DNA from: a virus
Virus record (IMG/VR): IMGVR_UViG_3300045971_000409
Span: 1-64,000 of that record
Direction: 5' to 3' (one strand)
Length of the DNA: 64,000 nt
Below are positions 20,177 to 29,087 of this stretch, one piece after another (the first letter of the stretch is position 1; each line of letters starts with the position of its first letter). The translations under genes and the position numbers were made by a program. The notes below the pieces were generated by a model, which saw nothing but the letters and a program-made list of their open reading frames with translations, was not told the DNA's origin and ran no database searches.

Positions 20177-20713
20177 ATGGGGTACATCGCAGTATATAAC
20201 ACTTATGATGGAAAGATAGTACGCAATATCCAGGAATATACCCGAGGTATTGAGTTAGAGGCGGGAGAAGGGGAAGCCTTATATATGGGAGATGCTCTTG
20301 GGTACTCCCATATTATCGGTGGGATTCCTGTATTAATCCCAGAAATAATCCCATTGCCTCAGCTTAAAGGGTCTAAAATAAGTATGATAACTTCGGCCTT
20401 CGAGTACTCTCTCGTCAGTAGGCAAACCAGTTACACCACTACGGGCTTAACGCCCAATATAACTGTAAATGCTGCCTCCCGCGATTTAGATAATGCCAAA
20501 GAATTACGGGACAAGATGATAGAGGAGACCATTGCAAATCTCCCCTTTAAGTGCTTCGATAATACCTATGTGCTACTCACCTTAGCGGATGTAAAACAGC
20601 TCATCACTGAGATGCGTAATTACGGTTTTTGGCTCTACCAGCATAAATGGGAATTATTGGCGGCAGTAGAAGCCGCAACCACCGCCGAAGAATTAGAGGC
20701 AATCGTGTGGTAG
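20177..20713 (+). CDS. Putative tail fibre assembly protein (DUF4376-like C-terminus)
   Basis: A 178-residue protein starting one base after the J stop. The N-terminal half has short beta segments. The C-terminal half is helical and ends in KWELLAAVEAATTAEELEAI, the pattern of DUF4376-like domains found in small proteins encoded beside phage fibre genes. Position and pattern suggest a fibre chaperone or fibre-associated protein. Confidence in the family is moderate. Confidence 0.6.
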   Translation: MGYIAVYNTYDGKIVRNIQEYTRGIELEAGEGEALYMGDALGYSHIIGGIPVLIPEIIPLPQLKGSKISMITSAFEYSLVSRQTSYTTTGLTPNITVNAASRDLDNAKELRDKMIEETIANLPFKCFDNTYVLLTLADVKQLITEMRNYGFWLYQHKWELLAAVEAATTAEELEAIVW

Positions 20714-20723
20714 TAATTGTTTG

Positions 20724-20737
20724 TGCAATCAATTGCA
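20724..20737. repeat. Dispersed palindrome, copy 4 (intergenic)
   Basis: TGCAATCAATTGCA, a one-base variant, in the 117-base gap between the fibre-assembly gene and the next fibre gene. Confidence 0.75.
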
Positions 20738-20830
20738 CAAACTTATTTACAAACCACCAGGACTGGGGTATATACAGGGCATCACCTCAAAATTATACGG
20801 TCCACCCGCCCTCGTAAAAGGAGTTATTGT

Positions 20831-21748
20831 ATGCAGTATTCCATAGGTACGGTGGCAGTAACCCACGATAGTGCCACAGTAGTGGGCACTGGTACCCAGT
20901 TTCTACTGGTAGTACAAGTGGGGCACTCCTTCAAGCTAGACCTGGACTCTGTGGTTTATACCATAGCGGCCGTAGTATCCGACACCCAGCTCACTTTATC
21001 CGTACCATGGCAGGGATTAACGGGCTCGCTCAAAGGATACAGTGTTGGCATCAGTTACACCCCCAACTTCAATCTTTACGAGGTATCCGCCTCCGATAAA
21101 GATTGGGCGGCCCACCTCACCCAGAATACTATCCGTAAAATTGACAATCTCCTGCGGCTCACCCCAGGGGTAACACGGACAGGAATAGTGGCCCCTACGG
21201 CCCTAACCCCCGCGTGTGTGGGCGAGGTATATCAGAACACGGTCACCGGCATAACCTACGTGGCCAACACGGTAACCGTGGGCGGCTACAAAGAACAAGT
21301 AGGGGTAGTAGCCACCCAAACCCTGACCAATAAAACCCTCACCGCCCCCGTACTCAACGGCCTGGTAGCCTTACAGGGCCTCTATAATAATGCTCTCAAG
21401 CTCGGGGCTTACTACTTCTGGATGTCTGCCGCGGGCAAGTATTTCATGAAGAGCACGGCTCCTGCCAGTGAAACTGATGGCTTTGTTATCCCCCAGCAAA
21501 TAGAAGGTAGCGTGGTATATGACCCGCCCAGTATCGCTATTGGTGGGCTACTGACCACCACCCTGGTCGTATCAGGATGCGCCATGGGGGACTACGTACA
21601 GGCATCATTCTCTCTTGATCTGCAAGGCATAACCTTGACTGCTTACGTTTCCGTAGCTGGAACCGTTACTTTTAGTTTTTTCAATGGCACAACTACCGCC
21701 AAAGACCTTGCTAGTGGTACTTTGCGGGCCAGGGTAACCAAACAGTAG
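20831..21748 (+). CDS. Tail or head fibre-like virion protein
   Basis: 305 residues from ATG 20831, placed after AAAAGGAG; the frame is open to 20717 but that extension crosses a palindrome copy and has no ribosome-binding site. The N-terminus (GTVAVTHDSATVVGTGTQF) is a beta domain shared by many phage tail proteins. The middle contains TLTNKTLTAPVLNG, a collar motif common in trimeric fibres. The C-terminal 75 residues (GDYVQASFSLDLQGITL) form a jelly-roll-like domain often found at the ends of phage fibres. A structural, probably host-facing protein. Confidence 0.65.
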   Translation: MQYSIGTVAVTHDSATVVGTGTQFLLVVQVGHSFKLDLDSVVYTIAAVVSDTQLTLSVPWQGLTGSLKGYSVGISYTPNFNLYEVSASDKDWAAHLTQNTIRKIDNLLRLTPGVTRTGIVAPTALTPACVGEVYQNTVTGITYVANTVTVGGYKEQVGVVATQTLTNKTLTAPVLNGLVALQGLYNNALKLGAYYFWMSAAGKYFMKSTAPASETDGFVIPQQIEGSVVYDPPSIAIGGLLTTTLVVSGCAMGDYVQASFSLDLQGITLTAYVSVAGTVTFSFFNGTTTAKDLASGTLRARVTKQ

Positions 21749-21773
21749 TTTTCCAAGGAAGGAGAATACCCAA

Positions 21774-22544
21774 ATGGAACCCACTATTAGGCCCACAGGA
21801 GGTACTTTCGACATGAGTTCTGAGGATGTGGATTCCCGGCTTCGGTCCATAGAGAAGAATCAGGCTTTACATAAAGCTCAGGAAGAGCATCTGACCAAGA
21901 CGGTAGATACTATCCAGGAGGAATTGGCTGAATTTATCAATCTGGCTCGTCAGTGTGAGTTGGTAAATGAAACAGATAAAAAAGTTATAGCCTTACATTT
22001 CCGTGTAGATAAAGTAGCCCAGGACCTAGCCGTACTACATTCCCAACATGAGGCATGTATGAAAACGGGCGATAAGGACACAGCAACCCTCCTAGCCATA
22101 CAGAAGGACGTAATGAGTTTGACCCTCAAGTTCGATCAGTTCAATGGTATGAGGGCCACCGTAGAGGCCAACAAATCTGATATTGAAGCCTTGAAAACCT
22201 CGGTGAATGGCTTGAACTTATCCAAAGACAAGACCGAGAAGTTTGTTATGGGGCGCATGGGTAATCTATTTGATGCAGGATTCAAAATCTTGGTGTCCTG
22301 CATGTTAGGCTGGTACGTTTATTCTAACGGTATCAGAACCCAGCAACCTCCCATTGCAATAGCACCTGTACCCGCCCAAGTACAGGTTCACAACAATCCT
22401 GGTGGTCCTGATGATGACCATGATAATCCCTACAAAAAGAAGTTGGAAGAACATCAGGAGCAAGATCGTAGATTCCAGATTGAGCTTTTGGAGAAACTGA
22501 AAACCAAAGGTATTACTATCCCACCTATACCCTCAATGCCGTAA
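21774..22544 (+). CDS. Coiled-coil protein with one membrane segment
   Basis: 256 residues, start after AAGGAGAA. Residues 20-165 are charged heptad-like coiled coil (EEHLTKTVDTIQEELAEF). About residue 172-188 is hydrophobic (FKILVSCMLGWYVYSNG) and could span a membrane. The C-terminus is Pro/Asn/Asp-rich, then a second short helix. It lies between fibre genes in the late operon. It could be a virion-associated trimeric stalk or a membrane-bound late protein; I do not recognise the family. Confidence 0.6.
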   Translation: MEPTIRPTGGTFDMSSEDVDSRLRSIEKNQALHKAQEEHLTKTVDTIQEELAEFINLARQCELVNETDKKVIALHFRVDKVAQDLAVLHSQHEACMKTGDKDTATLLAIQKDVMSLTLKFDQFNGMRATVEANKSDIEALKTSVNGLNLSKDKTEKFVMGRMGNLFDAGFKILVSCMLGWYVYSNGIRTQQPPIAIAPVPAQVQVHNNPGGPDDDHDNPYKKKLEEHQEQDRRFQIELLEKLKTKGITIPPIPSMP

Positions 22545-22556
22545 CAGGAGACCATC

Positions 22557-22880
22557 ATGATTTTCGATAAACAGGACAAAGTGGCAGGTTATCGTCGGGC
22601 CAAGCAGGTTGTTATCGACAACCCCAAAGATGGTGTTCCTCGCCTGACTTTCGTGCTGGAGTGGGTTGTTGAAGTTGATGGGAAAACAGTCTCCATTCCC
22701 GCAGGAGAGCTGTCAGAGGATCTCATTGACATGAGTGATCCACTGATAATCTACAACCCCATTGATGATAGTGTCATTATGCCTGCCAACAGTGGATTTT
22801 TGCAGGCGGTCATTTACAGTGACTATATGCGGCGGGTAGCGCGGGAAGCGGCGGAGAAAGCTGCTGAGGCGGTGATCTAA
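22557..22880 (+). CDS. Small virion-region protein, unknown
   Basis: 107 residues starting 12 bases after the previous stop, with CAGGAG upstream. Beta-rich N-terminus (RLTFVLEWVVEVDGKTVSI) and an Ala/Glu helix at the end (VAREAAEKAAEAV). Its stop overlaps the next start by one base (TAATG), so the two are probably translationally coupled. Unknown function within the fibre and spike cluster. Confidence 0.55.
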   Translation: MIFDKQDKVAGYRRAKQVVIDNPKDGVPRLTFVLEWVVEVDGKTVSIPAGELSEDLIDMSDPLIIYNPIDDSVIMPANSGFLQAVIYSDYMRRVAREAAEKAAEAVI

Positions 22881-23281
22881 TGTCTCTTGCTCATACGGTA
22901 GCACCTGTCCAGTGGGGGGGACTCAATACAGCCACTTTAGCATCTGGCGTATTTCAACAGTCCGACACCTTTGACGTTCTGGCTGCGACAGTAGCAGGAG
23001 TCGCTATTGGTCTATCCCTCCAGATTGACTGCTCCTGTAGTGCCCACGCTCGTCTGGATACGATAGAGATACTGTCCTCCGCAGACGGAATAACCTGGGA
23101 TACTACCGGTAATGCCTACGCCTCAAACTCTTTGCAGGGCATAGCCAGTCAGCACGTAGGGGTAACAATCCCTCTGGCCTATGCTGAGGTACTTCGCTAC
23201 TTCAAGGTGAGGATTACACCAGCGGTATTGATAGGTAGTTCTTACGTCTACACCATCACTTGTAATAAGGTCACTGCGTAA
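22880..23281 (+). CDS. Small beta-sandwich virion protein
   Basis: 133 residues of alternating strands (SLQIDCSCSAHARLDTIEIL, VLRYFKVRITPAV), consistent with a jelly-roll or discoidin-like sandwich. TAATG overlaps on both sides place it in one translational unit with the spike-like protein that follows. It may be an adaptor or accessory of the spike; this is inferred from order only. Confidence 0.55.
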   Translation: MSLAHTVAPVQWGGLNTATLASGVFQQSDTFDVLAATVAGVAIGLSLQIDCSCSAHARLDTIEILSSADGITWDTTGNAYASNSLQGIASQHVGVTIPLAYAEVLRYFKVRITPAVLIGSSYVYTITCNKVTA

Positions 23282-25977
23282 TGGCGATTAAGACCATCTC
23301 CAATGCTGGCGGGTTATGGAGTGCTACGACTACTTGGGTGGGTGGTATTATCCCTACTGCTGCCGATGATGTAGTGGCCACAGCAACATCCGGTCCAGTG
23401 ACTATCGGTGCTGCGGCGGTCTGCGGGAGTATCGACCTATCTCTCTACACGTCTACGTTGACCCATAACGCCTTCTCTTTGACGGTGGGTAGCGCCACTG
23501 CTGGTGCTTTGAATTTCTCAGGGGCATGGACTTACACTCCTGCGGTATCAACAGCTTGCAGCATTATTCTTACCTCTTGGTCTGCAACTTATTGGGACGT
23601 ACAATTTGGTGTAGGAGTGCAGCAGAAGCACCCCTATTATATCAGCTTTAATAATAGTTCTGGGCACTGGACGCTGGTAGATGATGTGGCTATGTATGAT
23701 ACCACAGGAACTTATTTTACTCTAGCCAACGGCGCTTTGAACGCTACCGGCAGAACCATCTCTACTGGTATTTTTCAGACAAGTGGTACTTCCACTGTAA
23801 ATCTCACCAATGCCGTTTTAAATGTCGGTTATTCCTCCTCAGTAACCAACGCCCTTCAACTAGGGTCTGCTTCTGTTGTAACTACTACTGGATTGACTAT
23901 TAATTATATTGGTACTGGAAGCGCCACAACATACTCAACCTTGCTGTATTTGAATACGGCGGTAATACCCACACTCAACATTCTAAACGTCCAGAATAAG
24001 CTCTCGCTCAGTGGTACAGCTATCAATATAACCAATCTCAACTTGGGGGCTACAGGACCAGCGGCAACATTGATTATGGGTTTCAGTAGCAACATTGGCA
24101 CTCTTACCTGCACCGGCAGTAACCAAAACAAGGTGTTTATCCGAAGTGGTGTCTACGGCACACCAGTTACCATGACGGTTGGGGATACCACCGGAGTAAC
24201 TTACGCCAACTTTCAGGATATTACGGCGGCGGGAGCAGCAACGTGGAACTTCATTGACGGCAGCGACGTTGACCCGACTCGTGGCACCGTTGGAGATTGT
24301 CTCGGTAATGATGGCGGTATTGCTATCGCCTTCCCCCCTCTCAGAGAGTTAAAGATATTTCAAGTAAGTGGCACAGTATTGAATTACTGGCATTGGAATC
24401 ATACCGGAATAAACCCTGACGTTTACTGGAGACTAGCTGATGGGACTACCCCGGCCAGGGTTGCCCTGCCTCATGATAATGTAACCGTGGCGGCCATAGC
24501 CAATCCCAGAAGATTGATTATAGATATCCCTAATGCCTGCGCCAACCTAACTTGTGTTGGCATACCTTCTGGTAATTTTTACCCCAGCGAAGCTCGCGCC
24601 GTAAATTATTATGGCAACATCAACATAGACAACGTGGGTGGCCTTAGCAGAGGTGGGTATGGTATGGTACTGTGTGGTAGAGGCGATCACACCCTTTCTA
24701 TAAAAAATTTCTTAACTGATAGCACCGCTGCTGGGATAACCATCAACTCGGTCGGAGGTTCATATACACTAGCCGCAGACCTGACGTTAGCTAATCCATC
24801 TAGCAGTAACTTTTTATCTGTAACACTAGGTAAGTTCGTCACCGATGGTTTTACTTATACTGCCTCGTCTTTCCAGTCTATAGGTACTTTGACCCGTACT
24901 ATTGATATTAGCAACTCGACATTGAACTTGGTATCTGGGGGAGGTGGCGCTGCTCCTATCAATCTCACCAACACCGGACTAACTTTCATCTGCGGTAAAT
25001 CAACAATTAAGTTTGGTTACTCAGGAGCAGTAAGTCACGCAGTGAATAGTGCAGGAATGGTTTTTGACACCATCAACTTTACGGGTACTCACACTGGAAC
25101 CGTGACACTAAACAGTATGACGGTGAACAATCTCCTATCGAATGGTACGCCGCGTATCCTGACGATTCCTGTTTCCAACACGGTAACGGTCCTCAAGAAC
25201 TTCAAACTGCAAGGGAACTCGACAGGTAAGGCACAGATTATAGGAGCAGGGAATCTCGTTATAGCGTGCCCAACTCCGCAATCAGTATCCAATATGAATC
25301 TGACTAGGGTGCGTTCCATTGGCCCGGCCCTCTACGCAGATAAATCAATCAACAGCGGTAGCAATATCAATGTCAACTTCTACCCTGCTGATACGTGGAG
25401 CACGGCGAAGACGTTGGAAGCGTGGGGTTTTAATATACCTGACCCCAATCAAATCATATCCGCGGGGCTGCTTGTTGCATCCTATCAATCACCAGGCGCA
25501 AGTTTATCTATAGGTAGCACTTTAACACCAGCAGCATTGTCCGGCATATACGCCGTTCTGGCCGCTACTACTTTACAGAACAGTAACTTTAGTATTACCG
25601 CAGGGGTACAGTCAATTGTTGCCACCGCTCTTCACCCAGACCTAGTGACCGATTATAGAATCACCGTGGGAAGTGTATCGGCTGCTTTCTCCGTGTGGTC
25701 TACAACCACTTCTCAAGGTGCTAGTATATCTCCCGCAACGCAGAGTGCAGTGTGGGATGCTTTGAGCAGGACTGTTGTAACAGATTCTGTCCTTACACCT
25801 GCTACAATTACGGCTTTGTTCTCCGCACTTCATCCATTTATTGACGTGACAGGGGCAATTGGGTTAATATCCGTCCTGTTTCAATCCGCAACTGTGGATA
25901 GAGTATTTTCCGATTATACCCAGGAAAAAACATTCATAGAGCCTAGCACGGTAAAAGTTTTTACGGAGGTAAACTAA
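23281..25977 (+). CDS. Beta-solenoid tail spike-like protein
   Basis: 898 residues. It opens with ISNAGGLWSATTTWVGG then PTAADDV, the pattern seen at the start of many beta-helix proteins. Most of the rest is Ser/Thr/Asn/Val-rich with regularly spaced short strands and hardly any long helix (repeated LTLTxNxxSLTVG-like turns), as in right-handed beta-helix spikes that bind or cut surface polysaccharide. No active-site motif can be called by eye. The last ~200 residues change composition and may be a trimerisation or capping region. It overlaps the next gene by one base. Confidence 0.65.
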   Translation: MAIKTISNAGGLWSATTTWVGGIIPTAADDVVATATSGPVTIGAAAVCGSIDLSLYTSTLTHNAFSLTVGSATAGALNFSGAWTYTPAVSTACSIILTSWSATYWDVQFGVGVQQKHPYYISFNNSSGHWTLVDDVAMYDTTGTYFTLANGALNATGRTISTGIFQTSGTSTVNLTNAVLNVGYSSSVTNALQLGSASVVTTTGLTINYIGTGSATTYSTLLYLNTAVIPTLNILNVQNKLSLSGTAINITNLNLGATGPAATLIMGFSSNIGTLTCTGSNQNKVFIRSGVYGTPVTMTVGDTTGVTYANFQDITAAGAATWNFIDGSDVDPTRGTVGDCLGNDGGIAIAFPPLRELKIFQVSGTVLNYWHWNHTGINPDVYWRLADGTTPARVALPHDNVTVAAIANPRRLIIDIPNACANLTCVGIPSGNFYPSEARAVNYYGNINIDNVGGLSRGGYGMVLCGRGDHTLSIKNFLTDSTAAGITINSVGGSYTLAADLTLANPSSSNFLSVTLGKFVTDGFTYTASSFQSIGTLTRTIDISNSTLNLVSGGGGAAPINLTNTGLTFICGKSTIKFGYSGAVSHAVNSAGMVFDTINFTGTHTGTVTLNSMTVNNLLSNGTPRILTIPVSNTVTVLKNFKLQGNSTGKAQIIGAGNLVIACPTPQSVSNMNLTRVRSIGPALYADKSINSGSNINVNFYPADTWSTAKTLEAWGFNIPDPNQIISAGLLVASYQSPGASLSIGSTLTPAALSGIYAVLAATTLQNSNFSITAGVQSIVATALHPDLVTDYRITVGSVSAAFSVWSTTTSQGASISPATQSAVWDALSRTVVTDSVLTPATITALFSALHPFIDVTGAIGLISVLFQSATVDRVFSDYTQEKTFIEPSTVKVFTEVN

Positions 25978-26276
25978 TGTTTTCATTCAGTAAGCAGCCA
26001 GGAGAAACTATTATCGGGGTAGGCATAGATTTCTCTCCCCGAATTAATGCGTCGGAAACTCTGACAGTACTCACCGTAACCTCTGTTCTTTTGTCGGGGG
26101 TTGAAACTGTTGGTAGTGCTTTAACCATCACCAACAAGGCTGTATCTGGCAGTATTGCCGCGTGTACTCTAAGTGGGGGGTACGATAGTTGCACCTACAA
26201 ACTGACCTACAGGGTAACAGGAACAGAGGGTAGTGTTCTCGAATCGGAAATCAAACTAAAGGTAAAGGAGATTTAA
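25977..26276 (+). CDS. Small Ig-like virion protein, possible fibre-tail adaptor
   Basis: 99 residues with FSKQPGETIIGVGIDFSPRI at the start and TYKLTYRVTG then a KLKVKEI end. This matches a small beta-sandwich family I recall beside structural genes of siphoviruses, sometimes annotated as a fibre-tail adaptor. It follows the spike-like gene with a TAATG overlap, suggesting a linked role. Family recall is from memory and is moderate. Confidence 0.55.
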   Translation: MFSFSKQPGETIIGVGIDFSPRINASETLTVLTVTSVLLSGVETVGSALTITNKAVSGSIAACTLSGGYDSCTYKLTYRVTGTEGSVLESEIKLKVKEI

Positions 26277-26277
26277 C

Positions 26278-26724
26278 ATGGCAGACGTAATTTACAACGC
26301 CTTTAAGGTCAATCAGATGAAGGCCAAATTTCCAGATTTGAGTGTGGGGACTAATATCAAAGTGGCTTTGGTCAATGCTACCTATGCTGCCATCGCAGAC
26401 GAGGTCAAGAAAGACACCCACACCACCTTTGCTGATGTCGTAGCCAATGAAATCACTGGTACGGCTTACACCGCCAGGGGTCAGCAAATAACAAGTCCTA
26501 CAGTGACACAGGATGATACCAACAATCTGGCAAAGTTCGATTTTGCTGATACTACTTGGGCAGCATCGACCATCACTGCCAATGGGGCGGTAGTCTACCT
26601 GGACAGCGGTGTAAACTCCACCAGCTACCTGATTGCTTATATTGATTTTGTCGGTACAAAGTCTTCAAGCGCGGGCAATTTCACAATTCAGTGGAATGCT
26701 GGGGGCGTGGTGACCTTAACGTAA
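26278..26724 (+). CDS. Conserved phage structural protein
   Basis: 148 residues with a recognisable layout: MADVIYNAFK, KVALVNATY, EITGTAYTARGQQ, WAASTITANGAVVYLDSG and a final FTIQWNAGGVVTL. I recognise this pattern from small structural proteins of many tailed phages, usually near tail or decoration genes; their exact place in the particle is unclear to me. AAAGGAG lies upstream of the start. Confidence 0.7.
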   Translation: MADVIYNAFKVNQMKAKFPDLSVGTNIKVALVNATYAAIADEVKKDTHTTFADVVANEITGTAYTARGQQITSPTVTQDDTNNLAKFDFADTTWAASTITANGAVVYLDSGVNSTSYLIAYIDFVGTKSSSAGNFTIQWNAGGVVTLT

Positions 26725-26749
26725 TCAACCCAAGCAAAAGGAGATCAAG

Positions 26750-27250
26750 ATGAAACCACAGTTTCAGAATGGTAGCATTGATGGATGGAACCTCATTCTA
26801 AACGTCTGCTCGTTGAATGGTACCCAGTACCCGGCCAAGCCGGTTGCTGATCCTCCGAAATTTGAATTTCCACACATGCCAAGTGGCAAACCGGGGTTAC
26901 TTCTGCATCCCGGAAAGTATCTCATGCTGAAAAATGGGCCGACCAGCCCTGAACACAATGAAACCAATAAGTACATCATTCAGCAGATGGTCAACACCAA
27001 GGGTGGCGAGGTGAGTCTCAAAGTACTCTGTGCCAGTCCCAACAATGGCTTCATGAGCGTACTCCTCAAGACAGAGAAGTTCGAGGAAGAGGGGTGGGGC
27101 AAACAGGTAGCCACCGGTTACACTACCAAATGGATGCCACTCAAGTTCACCATACCGCCAGGTCAGTGTCTCATCACGCTGTTTTTCGGCGGGGACGCAA
27201 ATCAAACTGGTGCCAATATGTGCATCGACGAGTTTTACCTCCCCGAGTAA
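26750..27250 (+). CDS. Carbohydrate-binding-module-like virion protein
   Basis: 166 residues starting after AAAAGGAGATCAAG. The start (FQNGSIDGWNLI) and the end (ANMCIDEFYLPE) frame a beta-sandwich pattern typical of CBM-like or discoidin-like modules, in which an opening N-G-x-x-D/G-W and a closing I-D-x-F/V-x-L are common. It could decorate the particle and touch host or environmental glycans. The domain is inferred from pattern only. Confidence 0.55.
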   Translation: MKPQFQNGSIDGWNLILNVCSLNGTQYPAKPVADPPKFEFPHMPSGKPGLLLHPGKYLMLKNGPTSPEHNETNKYIIQQMVNTKGGEVSLKVLCASPNNGFMSVLLKTEKFEEEGWGKQVATGYTTKWMPLKFTIPPGQCLITLFFGGDANQTGANMCIDEFYLPE

Positions 27251-27259
27251 GGAGGCACC

Positions 27260-27379
27260 ATGAACACCATCTGTCCTTACGCAGGGTACACTGAACACTG
27301 CCCTAAATGCGCTAACTTCGGAATTGCTTGGCACCTGTATCATTGCCCCCTGCGGAGGACAGTAGATGAAAAAAATTAA
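27260..27379 (+). CDS. Small Cys/His-rich protein
   Basis: A 39-residue frame from ATG 27260, seven bases after GGAGG. It contains CPYAGYTEHCPKC and a later HLYHC, so four Cys and three His in a short space, suggesting a zinc-binding knuckle. It overlaps the next gene by 14 bases. The strong ribosome-binding site supports expression; function unknown. Confidence 0.5.
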   Translation: MNTICPYAGYTEHCPKCANFGIAWHLYHCPLRRTVDEKN

Positions 27380-27599
27380 GTTGTACCTCAGGAACCACCT
27401 GCTAGTTAGGGACTTAACCCTGAATGTTTGGTTAGGGGGGTCTCCCTATGAGCCCATCAGTTCAAGGGTGTGGCGTAACAGGGATAAGCGGGGGATGCGT
27501 TACGTGGTCTATCTGATTGACCTAATATTTGGGGCCAATCACTGCATGGCCTCAGCAAAACGAGTTGAATACTATGAAGGGTACGAGGTGATTCGATGA
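27366..27599 (+). CDS. Small conserved phage protein beside lysis genes
   Basis: 77 residues, basic N-terminus, then NVWLGGSPYEPISSRVWRN and a C-terminal IDLIFGANHC. I recall similar 70-90 residue proteins with LGGxPxExxSxR and a final HC next to lysozyme and holin genes of Gram-negative phages. Their function is unknown to me; host binding or lysis control are guesses. It overlaps the lysozyme start by four bases. Confidence 0.6.
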   Translation: MKKIKLYLRNHLLVRDLTLNVWLGGSPYEPISSRVWRNRDKRGMRYVVYLIDLIFGANHCMASAKRVEYYEGYEVIR

Positions 27600-28072
27600 G
27601 AATGTCCCCCAAAGGCAAAGACCTCCTGATTCAGTGGGAGGGTTTCAAGGCCCACGCCTACAAAGATACTGCAAATAAATGGACTATTGGGGTGGGCCAC
27701 CTCCTCCTACCCGAAGAAAGAGAGACGGATATCATTTACATCAACGCGGCCCCGGTTGATATCTCTAAGGGGCTTGGTTCTGATTTAGTATACTCCCTCC
27801 TGGAGCAAGATTTAGTGCCAAGGGAGGGTGCTGTCACTGATTCTGTATCCGTACCGTTGAATCAAGATCAATATGATACCCTGGTCTCCTTCGTCTTTAA
27901 TGTAGGTGAGCCGCGCTTCAAGTCTTCCACCTTGTTACGACTCCTCAATGATGGAGATTATACTTCTGTTCCCGCCCAGTTAATGCGCTGGAACAAAGCT
28001 GGCGGCCGAGTGGATAAAGGACTAAACAACCGACGAAGCAATGAGGTAGCCTTATGGCTGAGTCAGCTATAA
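27596..28072 (+). CDS. Endolysin, T4-type lysozyme (glycoside hydrolase 24)
   Basis: 158 residues, close to T4 lysozyme (164). The catalytic triad is visible: Glu15 in QWEGF, Asp24 in YKDT and Thr30 in WTIGVGH, the same spacing as T4 Glu11, Asp20 and Thr26. It cuts the N-acetylmuramic acid to N-acetylglucosamine bond of peptidoglycan. There is no signal peptide, so release needs a holin. It begins the lysis cassette and overlaps the membrane protein gene by 19 bases. Confidence 0.92.
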   Translation: MRMSPKGKDLLIQWEGFKAHAYKDTANKWTIGVGHLLLPEERETDIIYINAAPVDISKGLGSDLVYSLLEQDLVPREGAVTDSVSVPLNQDQYDTLVSFVFNVGEPRFKSSTLLRLLNDGDYTSVPAQLMRWNKAGGRVDKGLNNRRSNEVALWLSQL

Positions 28073-28545
28073 CCCATCTCACCATACCAGAGATGCTCAT
28101 CGTCATTGCGTATCTTCTCTCTGCCTGGTATTTAGTTCGGACTGGCATGCTGACCCAATTCCTTCTTGATGATAGCGGTAAACTCAGCAACTCCAAACTC
28201 TGGAGTTTCGTTGCCAATGCCGTCGGTTCATATGTGGTCATTCACTACACCATGGACGGTAAACTGACCTCAGAGTTTTTTCTGATCTACATGGGTGTTG
28301 TTGGTAGCGGTGCGGTAGCCAACAAATTGATTGCTTTCAAATACGGTGGAGCTACCGACGCTCCTTCTGCTTCCCACGAGGTACCCGATGCCAATCCTGC
28401 AAATCCTAAACGCAATCCTGTCGATCAAGATAGTCCAGTACCTAATGCTGATACTCCTGACGATCCTGATAGTAATGACAACGTATCTCGGAATAAGAAA
28501 CAAGTGGATAGCCAAAGACCTAGAAGTTACGGGACAACAACTTAA
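28054..28545 (+). CDS. Probable holin with hydrophilic C-terminal tail
   Basis: 163 residues. Three hydrophobic stretches (about 11-32, 45-65 and 75-97: IPEMLIVIAYLLSAWYLV, LWSFVANAVGSYVVIHY, FFLIYMGVVGSGAVANKLIAF) fit a class-I-like holin lying between lysozyme and spanins. The last ~65 residues are Pro/Asp/Asn-rich, and most of them are read from DNA that also encodes the N-terminus of Rz in another frame, so this tail may owe its composition to the overlap. GAGGT precedes the start. Confidence 0.7.
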   Translation: MAESAITHLTIPEMLIVIAYLLSAWYLVRTGMLTQFLLDDSGKLSNSKLWSFVANAVGSYVVIHYTMDGKLTSEFFLIYMGVVGSGAVANKLIAFKYGGATDAPSASHEVPDANPANPKRNPVDQDSPVPNADTPDDPDSNDNVSRNKKQVDSQRPRSYGTTT

Positions 28546-28777
28546 AGGGTATAAGGCGGCCACCGCCTTGCAGAATGAGGGTATCTTGCAGATGCAGAAA
28601 GCGGGAGAACAGGCCAAGATAGATGCCCAGGTAGCACGCGAAAAAATGCTCACGGCCATGGCGGACAGCAAGAAAAGAACTGATCGCATTATGTCGGTTC
28701 CGCCCCCTAAAGCCTGTGAGGATGCTCGTAAGTATGGTCTTGAGTTGGCCCGTAAATTAGTAGGGGGTTTACTGTGA
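28388..28777 (+). CDS. i-spanin (Rz)
   Basis: 129 residues from ATG 28388, with GAGGT seven bases upstream; the frame is open to 28331 but lacks a site there. A single N-terminal membrane helix (about residues 15-36, YLMLILLTILIVMTTYL) is followed by a charged coiled coil in the periplasm, the layout of inner-membrane spanins. It is nested in the holin gene for 158 bases and overlaps Rz1 by four. With Rz1 it fuses the inner and outer membranes at lysis. Confidence 0.82.
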   Translation: MPILQILNAILSIKIVQYLMLILLTILIVMTTYLGIRNKWIAKDLEVTGQQLKGYKAATALQNEGILQMQKAGEQAKIDAQVAREKMLTAMADSKKRTDRIMSVPPPKACEDARKYGLELARKLVGGLL

Positions 28778-29064
28778 AAACAGCACTACTGAGAACCATC
28801 ATGTATTTTGTGGGACTACTTCTCGCGTCCGCCATCACCCTGCTAATCATGATTACCATGACCAGTTGCGCCCCTAACGTAGTTTACGTTCCAACCCCGG
28901 TCCCCTGTGTGCGCCCCACCCTCCCAGAACGTCCTGTATGGCCCATCAGTGCATTTAAGGGCACCGAGACCTACGGTGAGATCATTCAGGGCTTTGGGGC
29001 CTCTCTGAGCGCGGAGAAAGGGTATTCAGATAGTCTGCGGATACTCATCGAAGGTATAAAGTAA
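28774..29064 (+). CDS. o-spanin lipoprotein (Rz1)
   Basis: 96 residues from GTG 28774 (GTGA overlap with Rz). An N-terminal hydrophobic signal ends in a lipobox-like IMITMTSC, with the Cys near residue 32, followed by a Pro-rich stretch (VPTPVPCVRPTLPERPVWP) typical of Rz1. The rest is short and soluble. Partner of the i-spanin; its presence shows that the host has an outer membrane. Confidence 0.82.
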   Translation: MKTALLRTIMYFVGLLLASAITLLIMITMTSCAPNVVYVPTPVPCVRPTLPERPVWPISAFKGTETYGEIIQGFGASLSAEKGYSDSLRILIEGIK

Positions 29065-29087
29065 CAATCAACCCCAAGGAGGTTAGT

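Noticed and set aside
20717-20830. Upstream extension of the fibre gene from 20717
   Set aside because: The extension has no ribosome-binding site and translates through a palindrome copy; ATG 20831 has AAAAGGAG.
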